A stretch of 64,000 bases of DNA, taken from the NCBI GenBank assembly GCA_964532145.1, contig CAZHGM010000002.1:1-64000 (forward strand), given 5' to 3'. Each line of letters starts with the position of its first letter. Position 1 is the stretch's first letter. Made by a program: the position numbers and the translations under genes. This stretch comes from JAPUDQ01 sp964532145 (lineage in GTDB: Bacteria > Patescibacteriota > Saccharimonadia > Saccharimonadales > Saccharimonadaceae). This document shows positions 15,089 through 22,609 of this stretch, one piece after another. Below the pieces are notes generated by a model. The model was given only the letters and a program-made list of their open reading frames with translations. It was not told the origin of the DNA and did not search any database.

Positions 15089-15855
15089 GCGCTTCCTCGT
15101 TTTTGTTTGCCGAGCGGGCGTTTCGCTGTTGATTTTGACTCTGGCTTAACAAATTTCGTATCATGCGCAATTCGTCCATCGAGCATATGAATAATGCGTG
15201 TCGCATAGGTGGTTAAGTCCGGGTTGTGCGTGACCATAATGATGGTATTGCCGCGGCGATGAATATCGCTGAGCTCATTCATTATCAGCTCGCTCGCTTT
15301 ACTATCCAGGTTACCAGTTGGCTCATCGGCCAGAATGATACTTGGCTTGTTGACGAGTGCCCGGGCAATTGCAACCCGCTGGAGTTGGCCGCCGCTCAAC
15401 TGGGTGGGCATATAATATTCGCGCTCTGACAGGTCAAACGTCTTGAGCATTCGGCTCGCGCTTTTGTGTTGTTTATACCGCGCCATAGAGCTGTAGGTCA
15501 GAGGAAGCGCAACGTTATCGATAACCGACATACGGGGGAGGAGGTTAAAACTCTGAAATATAAACCCAATTTCGTGCGAACGAATATGGGCACGTCGTCG
15601 AGAAGATAAATTCTCGACATCAATTCCGTTAAGCCGATAATCGCCACCGTTTGCAGAATCAAGTAGGCCAAGAATATTAAGCAAGGTCGTTTTGCCACAG
15701 CCGCTCGGACCCATGATAGCGACAAATTCACCTCGTTCAATGGTGAGCGAGATAGAATTAAGGGCGCGGTGCAAGGTGTCATGGTGTCCGTATTGTTTGG
15801 ACACGTTTTCCAGCTCAATCACTGGCCCGGATACTCGTTTTGTCTTGCCAGGCAT
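15085..15855 (-). CDS. MacB/LolD-type ABC transporter ATPase
   Basis: 256 residues. Walker A GPSGCGKTTLLN (about 50-61), Q-loop IGFIFQSFNLL, signature LSGGQLQRVAIARAL, Walker B ILADEPTGNLDS and switch histidine MVTHNPD, all intact. It hydrolyses ATP at the cytoplasmic face to drive the partner permease encoded next, with which it overlaps by 4 bp. The C-terminal ~30 residues (KPESKSTAKRPLGKQKRGSA) are a basic tail not needed for ATPase function. Confidence 0.95.
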   Translation of the reverse strand: MPGKTKRVSGPVIELENVSKQYGHHDTLHRALNSISLTIERGEFVAIMGPSGCGKTTLLNILGLLDSANGGDYRLNGIDVENLSSRRRAHIRSHEIGFIFQSFNLLPRMSVIDNVALPLTYSSMARYKQHKSASRMLKTFDLSEREYYMPTQLSGGQLQRVAIARALVNKPSIILADEPTGNLDSKASELIMNELSDIHRRGNTIIMVTHNPDLTTYATRIIHMLDGRIAHDTKFVKPESKSTAKRPLGKQKRGSA

Positions 15856-15969
15856 CTGCCGCCCCTGTTTAGCGTTTCTGTTCGTTCCTTCTAGTGTACT
15901 ATGTGATGACGTGAATTAAAACAGCTTTCGGGAGAAAAGCAATTTTTGCAACAGTTTGCATTGCGGCTA

Positions 15970-15978
15970 TGGTACAAT
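15970..15978 (+). promoter_or_regulatory. extended -10 promoter upstream of tRNA-Ser(GGA)
   Basis: TGG followed by TACAAT (15973-15978) is an extended -10 box; no good -35 is placed before it. A transcript would start near 15985 and run about 110 nt before the tRNA. I see nothing else in 15856-16096. Confidence 0.4.
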
Positions 15979-16096
15979 AGCCCCTGATCATACTGTGATT
16001 TCTACGCTGGAAGTCTAGAGATTTCAGTGAGAGCAGTGGTGCAGCGGACACTTTTGAAGTTGTTCCAGAATGAGTAAGCACCGTCCGCCACGACGA

Positions 16097-16186
16097 GGAG
16101 AGATGCAAGAGTGGTTGAATTGGCACGCCTGGAACGCGTGTATGGGAGCGATCCCATCCAGGGTTCGAATCCCTGTCTCTCCGCCA
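16097..16186 (+). tRNA. tRNA-Ser (anticodon GGA)
   Basis: Acceptor arms GGAGAGA (16097-16103) and TCTCTCC (16176-16182), discriminator G and encoded CCA (16184-16186). Anticodon stem CACGC/GCGTG with loop CTGGAAC gives anticodon GGA. Long variable arm (TATGGGAGCGATCCCAT region) and GGTTCGAATCC T-arm are typical of class II serine tRNA. Confidence 0.96.
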
Positions 16187-16220
16187 CACAATAACCGGCC
16201 CTCTGGCCGGTTATTGTGTG
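16185..16220 (+). terminator. strong hairpin fused to the tRNA-Ser 3' end
   Basis: A 16-bp perfect stem (16185-16200 with 16205-16220, loop CTCT) that begins inside the encoded CCA. No U-tract follows. It may end transcription or guide 3' processing. Confidence 0.55.
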
Positions 16221-16309
16221 GTAGATGAGCAGCAAACAACAACCCTGATCTGCCGTTATAGCGGCACTCAAGCCAAACAGATATATGATAGAGGGCCGAC
16301 GCAGCGGGG

Positions 16310-16337
16310 TTGACCCAGCAACAAGTAACTATAAAAA
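16310..16337 (+). promoter_or_regulatory. possible promoter of the structured RNA
   Basis: TTGACC (16310-16315), 16 bp spacer, TAAAAA (16332-16337); start expected near 16344, just before the long hairpin. The -10 is weak. Confidence 0.35.
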
Positions 16338-16344
16338 GAGTTAC

Positions 16345-16480
16345 CTCGGCGCCCTGAATCTCAAGCCCCCAAGCCATACTAAAAATGAAGTGCAACTGGA
16401 GATGTTGCGACCAGGTGGAAGAAAAATCCCCGTGAGAAACGGTATGGCGAGTGGGAGGGTTTGAGATTCTGGGCAGTTAC
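16345..16480 (+). ncRNA. candidate structured RNA of unknown class
   Basis: Long-range pairing: GCCC (16351-16354) with GGGC (16471-16474), GAATCTCAA (16356-16364) with TTGAGATTC (16461-16469), a C-run with a G-run, and GCCATAC (16373-16379) with GTATGGC (16442-16448). Inside lies a small hairpin GCAAC/GTTGC (16392-16408). No convincing reading frame covers it. I compared it by eye with SRP RNA, tmRNA, RNase P RNA and 6S RNA: only the general 6S-like shape (long interrupted stem) fits, without a sequence match. The remaining gap sequence (16221-16310) shows nothing clear. Confidence 0.45.
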
Positions 16481-16482
16481 TA

Positions 16483-16511
16483 TTGCCAAAATGGTAATGG
16501 TGCACTATACT
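16483..16511 (+). promoter_or_regulatory. promoter of the LANTG surface-protein gene
   Basis: TTGCCA (16483-16488), 17 bp spacer, TATACT (16506-16511). Start expected near 16518, giving a leader of about 60 nt with no obvious Shine-Dalgarno sequence. Confidence 0.65.
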
Positions 16512-16579
16512 GTCGCCATCATACCTTGTAGAGCGAGAGACTGTGCAGGGTGAAAACATAAAAACAGAAGTACCAAAAA

Positions 16580-18679
16580 ATGTATAAGAAAGCTTTGTCA
16601 TTTGTTATCGTTATGGCCTTGGTCATATCGAGTTCATGGATGTTGCTGGCATCGCCTGCGCAACAGGCCGTCGCGGCACCAATCTCATGTGATGGACGGG
16701 CCTATATGGTGCGTGCGACACCGACAGGACTAGGATCAACCTACTCGGAACTCTACGAGTTCCGCCAGTCGGGCACATCTATCGACCTGAGTGTTATGCA
16801 TAATGCACCAACCGGCCTCACCTATAATGGGTCAGCGGTCAACGATACCACGGCGTTCCCAAGTGGGTTTCTACTCAACGCGTTAGCATACAACCCGGTA
16901 GACGGCTATATGTATGCCGCCGTCAACCGAACGCCTGCCACACCGAATGAGCTAGTGCGTATACACGATGACGGCCACCTTGAAACGGTTGGCTCCGTTA
17001 ACGTGACGGCCGGAAACCTGAAGGGCGCCGCGTTTAACTCATCAGGTGTCTATTATGCGCTAACTACCCCTGGCACATTGTATAGTGTTTCGGGACTTGA
17101 TACCGCCACGACTGCATCTCCGGCCGGCCCCGCTACCACTCTTACTCTTTCGCCGACAGTCCCTATGGGTGACTTGGTCTATAACCAACGAACCAACGCC
17201 CTCTACGCAATTAGTAACGACACTATCCAGGTATCCACTATCAACACCTCGACTGGCGTTACGACACCGATCAGCGCCTCAGTGCCACTCGGCCCCGGCG
17301 TCACGATCGATGATACATTTACCAACGGCATTGGGAGCGCCTTCTTTACCTCGACAGGAGAACTGCGTGCCTATATCAACCAAGCAAGTGCCTCGACCGG
17401 TCAGCTAGTAAAAATAGACATGACCACCAACCGTGTAACACTCATCATGGAAGGGCCAGTCACAAATGACAGTGATGGTACAGCCTGTAACCGTCCGATT
17501 TACTCGATAGATACTGTCAAATCTGCTGGTACTGTTACGACACATTCTCCCACCTCGTTTACTGTTCCGTATACCGTGAAAGTTGCTAACCTTGGGACTA
17601 TCGCCGACCCGAATGTGCAGCTTGTCGACAATCTCACACTTACGTTTGCTGCTGGTTCTCCGACGATTACCGTCAGTAACCTGACAACAGCAAGTGGGCC
17701 GTGCACTGTTAACTCTAGCTACAACGGCACTACCATTCTACCCATGCTCACCGGTACCGACACACTTAACCCTAACGCCTCCTGTACTTTGACATTCGAC
17801 GTCGGCTTGCAATACGACCAAGCTTCTGATGTACTGACAGCCCCTCAGCGTAACACCGTCCTGGCTAGCTCCGTAGCGGGCAGTGTGGCAAACCCTGGCC
17901 ATACTTATAACGGCAATGAGCCGACAGAGCCATTCAATCAGCTGGCAGTTGATATATCAAATGATTCTGCAGCGCTTCCATCTTCTGCAAATGGCGATCC
18001 GTCAACGCCAACGCCGGTGACGCTCACACCGCCCACCTATGTACTCGACATCGTCAAAATCGCACGCTCAGTCAAAACAATCACCTCGACAAAATACTCA
18101 GTCGAGTACGGCCTCACCATGGGTAACACAGGTTTAATTACCGTACCAAATGTACAAATGAATGACCATCTTCGCTCGACCTTCAAGAGCGGCGCGCCAA
18201 GCATCACGGTTGATAGTTTAGCGAGAGATGAAGGTACTTGTACTGTTAACAACGGTTTCAATGGAGACAGTGATACGAAATTGCTCAGTGGCACCGATAG
18301 CCTCGCCAGCGGAGAACACTGCACCATTACCGTAGCCATCTCTTTGCATTATGCCGCTGCTACCGATGTTCCGACCACCGCGCAAGACAACATTGCGTTC
18401 GCAAGTGGCACTGCAGCCGGTCCAAACCCTGGCTATACCTATACAAACGACACGCCAACACCTCCGGCTAACGCGCTTACGACTGACCAGTCGACTGATG
18501 GACTCGCAGTCCCTGCAACACCTCACGGTGATACCCCATCACCAACTCCAGTTACCTTCGGGCAACTCGCCAACACCGGTGCAAATGTATCGCTCATCCT
18601 GACTGTCACATTTGCCACAGTTGGCATGAGCGCACTCCTGTTCGGCGCTCGATACCGTTCGCTGTTGCGTCGCCGCTAA
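16580..18679 (+). CDS. sortase-type surface protein with propeller-like and two repeat domains
   Basis: 699 residues. Signal peptide (MYKKALSFVIVMALVISSSW to about residue 33), then a propeller-like domain (about 35-310) with repeats such as MGDLVYNQRTNALYAISNDT. Two related domains of about 165 residues follow (about 312-475 and 490-650): each has YTVKVANLG or YGLTMGNTG, then CTVNSSYNG or CTVNNGFNG, then a SCTLTFDVGL-like strand, as in DUF11-type adhesion repeats. The end is LANTG (663-667), a hydrophobic helix and RYRSLLRRR: a cell-wall sorting signal of the LAxTG type used by class E sortases. Likely adhesin; no sortase gene is in the window. Confidence 0.85.
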   Translation: MYKKALSFVIVMALVISSSWMLLASPAQQAVAAPISCDGRAYMVRATPTGLGSTYSELYEFRQSGTSIDLSVMHNAPTGLTYNGSAVNDTTAFPSGFLLNALAYNPVDGYMYAAVNRTPATPNELVRIHDDGHLETVGSVNVTAGNLKGAAFNSSGVYYALTTPGTLYSVSGLDTATTASPAGPATTLTLSPTVPMGDLVYNQRTNALYAISNDTIQVSTINTSTGVTTPISASVPLGPGVTIDDTFTNGIGSAFFTSTGELRAYINQASASTGQLVKIDMTTNRVTLIMEGPVTNDSDGTACNRPIYSIDTVKSAGTVTTHSPTSFTVPYTVKVANLGTIADPNVQLVDNLTLTFAAGSPTITVSNLTTASGPCTVNSSYNGTTILPMLTGTDTLNPNASCTLTFDVGLQYDQASDVLTAPQRNTVLASSVAGSVANPGHTYNGNEPTEPFNQLAVDISNDSAALPSSANGDPSTPTPVTLTPPTYVLDIVKIARSVKTITSTKYSVEYGLTMGNTGLITVPNVQMNDHLRSTFKSGAPSITVDSLARDEGTCTVNNGFNGDSDTKLLSGTDSLASGEHCTITVAISLHYAAATDVPTTAQDNIAFASGTAAGPNPGYTYTNDTPTPPANALTTDQSTDGLAVPATPHGDTPSPTPVTFGQLANTGANVSLILTVTFATVGMSALLFGARYRSLLRRR

Positions 18680-18796
18680 CTCATACGCAGCACGAGCCCT
18701 ACACATATAGCCAGCACTCGCTGTCTATATCTGATTGCAGACAAAGTGTAAGGCAGACAACAGTCCCAGCGACGTAAGGACGTTATAGTATACGTT

Positions 18797-19246
18797 ATGA
18801 ACTCAACTATGCTGGCACTCCGAGCGATCACTGCAGTTTTTTCCCGCAGAATGGTTCGTTTCATTGGTACTGTAGTCGCCGTGATACTCATACTGTTATG
18901 TGCGCTCATTACATACCTCAGCACAACCGTAAGCGGATGGTGGGCGATATTGTTCATCGTGTTAGTGCCGCTAGGGCTAGCCACGTTCCTTGTCGCGACA
19001 GTGGTATGGGGCGCAACGACACGGATAATGCCCAAAAAACTCACCGCGACTGAAACAAGACGAATCCACGACTTTACTGGCAAGCTTTTTGGACTCGTTG
19101 AGGCTGCCAAAATGCCGTACCCGGTCAAGGTAGGGCTTATCGCCAAAGACGTACTCCGGAGGCGAGAAAGCACGTTTTTGAGAAATGCCATCCAAGATTC
19201 TCGGAGTCTCAAAGGTGAGTTCGATAGTATTAAAACTATGTTTTAG
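18797..19246 (+). CDS. small two-helix membrane protein, unknown function
   Basis: 149 residues. Two transmembrane helices (FIGTVVAVILILLCALITYL at about 24-43 and WWAILFIVLVPLGLATFLVA at about 51-70), then a soluble C-terminal tail of about 75 residues, rich in basic residues (KVGLIAKDVLRRRESTFLRN). No family recognised. ATG 18797 follows a TATAGT box (18784-18789) by seven bases with no Shine-Dalgarno site, which suggests a leaderless message. A Rho-independent terminator follows at 19294-19322. Confidence 0.65.
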   Translation: MNSTMLALRAITAVFSRRMVRFIGTVVAVILILLCALITYLSTTVSGWWAILFIVLVPLGLATFLVATVVWGATTRIMPKKLTATETRRIHDFTGKLFGLVEAAKMPYPVKVGLIAKDVLRRRESTFLRNAIQDSRSLKGEFDSIKTMF

Positions 19247-19293
19247 CTGATATCACAGCTTAGTCTTACGAATACGTTCCTCTCCAGCCATAT

Positions 19294-19322
19294 AAAAAAG
19301 ATCAGCCAAGCTGATCTTTTTT
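19294..19322. terminator. bidirectional Rho-independent terminator
   Basis: Six A, GATCAGC, loop CAA, GCTGATC, six T (19294-19322). Serves the plus-strand gene at 18797 and the minus-strand tRNA-Arg on the other side. Confidence 0.9.
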
Positions 19323-19325
19323 ATA

Positions 19326-19402
19326 TGGTACACCCGATACGATTCGAACGTACGACCTCCAGTACCGAAGACCAGTGCTCTATCCAGCTGAGCTACGGGT
19401 GC
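19326..19402 (-). tRNA. tRNA-Arg (anticodon TCG)
   Basis: Minus strand: acceptor GCACCCG pairs with CGGGTGT, D-arm AGCTCAGCTGGATAGAGC, anticodon stem CTGGT/ACTGG with loop CTTCGGT (anticodon TCG), T-arm GTTCGAAT, discriminator A and encoded CCA (19328-19326). Confidence 0.95.
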
Positions 19403-19472
19403 TCGTCGGAAGGCATTTCACTCTGGCCTTTAAAAAATATTGTTAAAGACTTTCGTGTCGCGCTCCCTCCTT

Positions 19473-19526
19473 AAGGTGTCTCAAATTGCTTGAACCAATC
19501 AAGTGTTCAAACGACTTGAGACACTT
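19473..19526. repeat. 54-nt two-tier inverted repeat upstream of tRNA-Arg
   Basis: Outer arms AAGGTGTCTCAA (19473-19484) and TTGAGACACTT (19516-19526); inner arms TTGAAC and GTTCAA. On the minus strand it lies about 70 nt upstream of tRNA-Arg. It could be an operator, a leader hairpin or a mobile-element remnant. Nothing else is seen in 19403-19593. Confidence 0.6.
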
Positions 19527-19593
19527 GAAACCGCACGAAGCTACGTTGAGAACAGAGGTGATTATAGCAGATACCTCATGAAATGCCAACTCG

Positions 19594-20154
19594 CTAAAAA
19601 CGAAGGCGTTTCGTCAACTCGTCAACAAGATCAGGTTTGATGGCTCGCATAGGAATATGTGCGCCGAACATATCGACGATCTGTTCACCATGCTCCTCGG
19701 GGAAGTAGACATCAATTGATGGCATGAACCGTTTTACCGGCAAAAGAACAATATAGTAGAACGGACCGTCCTGAGCAACGCCGAATGCACGGAATTCGTG
19801 AAAAGAATAGTGCTTTTGGCCGATACTAAGGCCGTCGTTACTCAGATGATACCGTAGGACGCGCGGTGGACGCATATTGAGAAATATCACCGACCCGATG
19901 ATGACAACGATCAAAATCGTAAATGTCCAGGACCGAAGCAAAAAGATGGAAAGTAACGCCAGGATCAAGCCAGCCGCGATAAGGCCACCATACCACACCA
20001 TATCTTTTTGATGATGAACTGCCTCGGACGCCTCCCACTCGATAGTTTGGCTGGGATGTGCAGCTTCAGATGAGACGCCCGCAGGTGTCTCATCGGGTAC
20101 GGTCGGGCCGCCTGTGACATATGATCCGGACTGATTTGCCTGTTGTGGTCCCAT
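19594..20154 (-). CDS. membrane protein, two helices and PH-like soluble C-terminal part
   Basis: 186 residues from ATG 20154. An ATG at 20187 would add MIPLVVYYLLS, but those codons contain a TATACT -10 box ending about 13 nt before ATG 20154, so the shorter form is preferred. The N-terminal ~50 residues are hydrophilic, then two helices (YGGLIAAGLILALLSIFLL and FTILIVVIIGSVIFL). The C-terminal ~100 residues (VLRYHLSNDGLSIGQKHYSF, then PFYYIVLLPVKRF) resemble a bacterial PH-like domain. Function unknown. Confidence 0.65.
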   Translation of the reverse strand: MGPQQANQSGSYVTGGPTVPDETPAGVSSEAAHPSQTIEWEASEAVHHQKDMVWYGGLIAAGLILALLSIFLLRSWTFTILIVVIIGSVIFLNMRPPRVLRYHLSNDGLSIGQKHYSFHEFRAFGVAQDGPFYYIVLLPVKRFMPSIDVYFPEEHGEQIVDMFGAHIPMRAIKPDLVDELTKRLRF

Positions 20155-20272
20155 ACTTAGTAGGTAGTATACCACTAGCGGGATCATTTTGTTAGGCCAC
20201 TCCCAATTATGAACGACATCTGTTACAATACCTGGGTTGAATTATTGGTCCGCACCAGTAAGCAATAGATAC

Positions 20273-20357
20273 GGAGAGGTGACCGAGTGGTTGATGGTAC
20301 CGGTCTTGAAAACCGGCGTGGGGAGACTCACCGCGAGTTCGAATCTCGCCCTCTCCG
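20273..20357 (+). tRNA. tRNA-Ser (anticodon TGA), CCA not encoded
   Basis: Acceptor GGAGAGG (20273-20279) with CCTCTCC (20350-20356), discriminator G (20357), followed by CCT rather than CCA. Anticodon stem CCGGT/ACCGG with loop CTTGAAA gives anticodon TGA. Long variable arm of class II. The 3' CCA would need a CCA-adding enzyme. Confidence 0.95.
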
Positions 20358-20435
20358 CCTTATAAAACGCTACCCCACTTTTTTTTGGGGCTCAGCATGG
20401 TCGGGTTTTTTATGTTAGTCCGGCCATCCGCACGT

Positions 20436-20466
20436 TGAAAAACGACCCCTAGGGGGTCGTTTTTCA
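20436..20466. terminator. bidirectional Rho-independent terminator
   Basis: TGAAAAACGACCCC (from 20436) pairs with GGGGTCGTTTTTCA (to 20466) around a short TAG loop, with A- and T-tracts on the two sides. It separates convergent tRNA-Ser genes. A weaker CCCCA/TGGGG hairpin with a T8 loop (about 20371-20390) lies directly after tRNA-Ser(TGA). Confidence 0.9.
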
Positions 20467-20469
20467 TCT

Positions 20470-20562
20470 TGGCGGAGGAGGAGAGATTCGAACTCTCGCG
20501 AGAGCTTGCGCCCCCCTACAGCTTTAGCAAAGCCGCCCCTTCAGCCACTTGGGTACTCCTCC
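20470..20562 (-). tRNA. tRNA-Ser (anticodon GCT)
   Basis: Minus strand: acceptor GGAGGAG (20562-20556) with CTCCTCC, discriminator G, encoded CCA (20472-20470). Anticodon loop TTGCTAA gives anticodon GCT. Long variable arm of class II (GGGGGGCGCAAGCTCTC region) and T-arm AGTTCGAATCT. Confidence 0.95.
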
Positions 20563-20706
20563 ATAGTTCCGCACGTCCCTCAGTATGACTGTGACGTTCG
20601 CTGATGCTGGCTATTATATCAGCTCACTACTTGAGTCAAGAGACGAGCTCTTGAATGACATCAGCCACTTGGGTTCCTCTCTGTGGTCGAACCAACTTAG
20701 ATTGTA

Positions 20707-21387
20707 TCAGAGGTCGCCATGAGAGTCGAGAGGCTGCCGTGCAATAATCGCTATGAATATCCCGGGGGCGTCAGCCTCTTGCAACGCCGCAATGCCCGCA
20801 CGAAGCGTACTCCCGGTTGTGCAGATGTCATCAATGAGGATTACTGGCGACTGCATAACACCTTCCACGCGGAAAGCACCGTTTTGAGCCTTTAAACGTT
20901 CCTTTCGAGGCAACTGGCGCTGTGATACATTCGTTTGTCGTACAAGAGGGGGACCCATCGACATCTGACGCCGCGCAGCAAACGATTCGGCGATCAGCTT
21001 CATGTGATCATATCCTCGTTGACGCCGATGAAAGGGAATATCCGGGATATAAGTCACACATGTGCCCGCAGGCAACTGGGGCACCAGCTCAGCAAGTATC
21101 CTGCTAATGACCGGTACCGCTGCCTTTACACGATCAAACTTATAACGATCGAGCAGCCCACGAAGGGCACCTCTGCGTTCGCCAACTACCCACGCACCAT
21201 GCACGCCCCACTTGGTTGTACAGCCTCGGCATATATTTGTCTGGCCAGACGGCTTGAGGCAACTCACGCATAATGCAAATGGCTCTTCAACGATGTCAGA
21301 AATACAATTTTCACACAAAATGCCAAAATCCTGTCCGCAAGAGCAACAGGTATGGGGTGCAATGGTGCTGAGAAGGCGGTCAATCAT
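20707..21387 (-). CDS. comF: ComF family protein (zinc ribbon plus phosphoribosyltransferase fold)
   Basis: 226 residues. Four CxxC-type pairs at the N-terminus (CCSCG, CENC, CVSC, CRGC) form the zinc part. The C-terminal VILIDDICTTGSTLRAG (about 180-196) is the PRPP-loop motif, preceded by RRQRGYDHMKLIAESFA and NVSQRQLPRKERLKAQNGAF, typical for ComFC. In transformable bacteria ComF proteins help take up single-stranded DNA at the cytoplasmic face, with DprA and RecA. No other com gene is near. DNA uptake would suit a nucleotide-scavenging epibiont, but that is inference. Confidence 0.92.
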   Translation of the reverse strand: MIDRLLSTIAPHTCCSCGQDFGILCENCISDIVEEPFALCVSCLKPSGQTNICRGCTTKWGVHGAWVVGERRGALRGLLDRYKFDRVKAAVPVISRILAELVPQLPAGTCVTYIPDIPFHRRQRGYDHMKLIAESFAARRQMSMGPPLVRQTNVSQRQLPRKERLKAQNGAFRVEGVMQSPVILIDDICTTGSTLRAGIAALQEADAPGIFIAIIARQPLDSHGDL

Positions 21388-21416
21388 TGTAGTTTTTACG
21401 TTTGCTACTGCTATTA

Positions 21417-21446
21417 TTGCAGGTTTTTGACATTTTTAGATATAAT
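21417..21446 (+). promoter_or_regulatory. promoter of the Hsp20 gene
   Basis: TTGCAG (21417-21422), 18 bp spacer, TATAAT (21441-21446). Start near 21453 and a leader of about 37 nt containing GGAGG. No CIRCE is present here, unlike groESL. Confidence 0.6.
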
Positions 21447-21489
21447 TAGTCAGACAGTACAGTTTTTTACGTATCGAAGTGGAGGAAGT

Positions 21490-21978
21490 ATGGTGCGAGG
21501 ACAAAAACAGAATGACGATTTGCTGATGGAGGATGAACTCGCAGCAGCATTTTTGACCGATGAGGACACAGGAAGCGTACACGATCACCCAGTCGACGAC
21601 CAACAGGCCGACGCAAGTAACGGCACCTGGGATGAAAATGAGCAAGAAGACCTGCCAGGACAGCTCGCCGTGGATGTCTACGAAACAACGGATCGCTTGA
21701 TTATCAAGGCCCGCACACCAGGCGTCAACAAATCCGATCTAGACGTGAGTATTTCTGACGGTATATTGACGATTAGTGGCACACTCAGCAGCGGTGATGA
21801 CTCGGCAGCAATTCACTGGCACGTTCAGGAATGCTACTGGGGTGAATTCAGTCGTACGCTCGCCTTGCCAGTTCAGGTGAAGGAAGATGAAGTTGAAGCC
21901 GTGCTCAAAGACGGCGTGCTAATGATCAGCTTTACCAAAATCAAGCAAGAGCAGGCCCGCAAAATCGAAATCATGTAG
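21490..21978 (+). CDS. small heat-shock protein, Hsp20 / alpha-crystallin family
   Basis: 162 residues from ATG 21490, preceded by GTGGAGGAAGT; the open frame extends upstream without a supported start. The N-terminal ~60 residues are acidic and Gln/Asp-rich (MVRGQKQNDDLLMEDELAAA). The alpha-crystallin domain spans about 61-162: QLAVDVYETTDRLIIKARTP, LTISGTL, then EFSRTLALPVQV and the GVLMISF strand. Holdase chaperone that binds unfolding proteins without ATP. The C-terminal IxI motif is IEIM at the very end. Confidence 0.93.
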   Translation: MVRGQKQNDDLLMEDELAAAFLTDEDTGSVHDHPVDDQQADASNGTWDENEQEDLPGQLAVDVYETTDRLIIKARTPGVNKSDLDVSISDGILTISGTLSSGDDSAAIHWHVQECYWGEFSRTLALPVQVKEDEVEAVLKDGVLMISFTKIKQEQARKIEIM

Positions 21979-22005
21979 CACGCAAGAGCGAAGCTCGATC
22001 TCCCG

Positions 22006-22035
22006 TATACACTCCGTATCAGTACGGAGTGTATA
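22006..22035 (+). terminator. hairpin after the Hsp20 gene
   Basis: TATACACTCCGTA (22006-22018), loop TCAG, TACGGAGTGTATA (22023-22035): 13 perfect pairs, only a weak T-rich tail. Confidence 0.7.
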
Positions 22036-22072
22036 TTATGCCTACATCTTACGCGGGGCACCGGAGGGACAT

Positions 22073-22106
22073 ATTAACCCCCCGTGCAGTTTGACGGGGG
22101 GTTAAT
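22073..22106 (-). terminator. terminator of the pilin-like gene arm
   Basis: ATTAACCCCCCGT (22073-22085) and ACGGGGGGTTAAT (22094-22106), 13 perfect pairs, 8-nt loop. It ends the six-gene minus-strand arm and also faces the Hsp20 gene. Confidence 0.75.
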
Positions 22107-22126
22107 AATGCGCGAATCGCCAGTGT

Positions 22127-22534
22127 CTAGCTCGAGGCGCTGTTGAGGTTAGTTGTAACAAAGTTAACGGCTGCATACGCCAGAAAGGCCACAACAATAC
22201 CAACGATGGCATACAAGATAGTATTTTTCGCAGAGGTGACTGCACTTTGGTCGCCGCCTGACACCACATAGCGCAAGCCACCGATGATAAGCATGATCAC
22301 CGATACGGCACCGATCAAGTACAGTAGGATGTTGGTAACTGTACGGAAGATGCCATCGCTACCGAAGAGATCAGTAGCCTGTCCGTTACCCTGGGCACAG
22401 TCCGCACCAGATTGCAGACTTAATGAGTCATCACACGCGGCATAGGCCGGCGGTCCAGAAACGGTACTGACCCCGAGAGCAAGCAACGGGACAAACAGCA
22501 GCCCGGCTAAGATGGTTTTGATAGTTTTCTTCAT
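22127..22534 (-). CDS. VirB2/TrbC-like pilin-type small membrane protein (copy 1)
   Basis: 135 residues. Signal peptide (MKKTIKTILAGLLFVPLLAL to about residue 32), a short mature N-terminus with two cysteines, and two helices (IFRTVTNILLYLIGAVSVIM and KNTILYAIVGIVVAFLAYAA) joined by a short loop GGLRYVVSGGDQSAVTSA. This is the VirB2/TrbC pilin architecture: the mature protein assembles into the secretion pilus. Start has AAGGAG eight bases upstream. Last of six such genes; copies 1 to 3 share the GGLRYxxSGG loop. Confidence 0.8.
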   Translation of the reverse strand: MKKTIKTILAGLLFVPLLALGVSTVSGPPAYAACDDSLSLQSGADCAQGNGQATDLFGSDGIFRTVTNILLYLIGAVSVIMLIIGGLRYVVSGGDQSAVTSAKNTILYAIVGIVVAFLAYAAVNFVTTNLNSASS

Positions 22535-22609
22535 GTAGAATTCTCCTTATTGATTTCGCGTTATGCTTACGTTTAGTTATACCAGATCGGGACTGTGTTG
22601 AAAAGTCTG

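Noticed and set aside
13868..15855. ABC transporter as a LolCDE lipoprotein-release system
   Set aside because: That system serves outer-membrane transport; no outer-membrane genes are seen and the permease has the single-gene MacB-type layout, so only a MacB/FtsX-type label is given.
16002..16395. Overlapping minus-strand frames across tRNA-Ser and the structured RNA region
   Set aside because: They translate the tRNA gene in reverse (for example a WDRSHTR-type peptide) and have no ribosome sites; typical spurious calls at tRNA genes.
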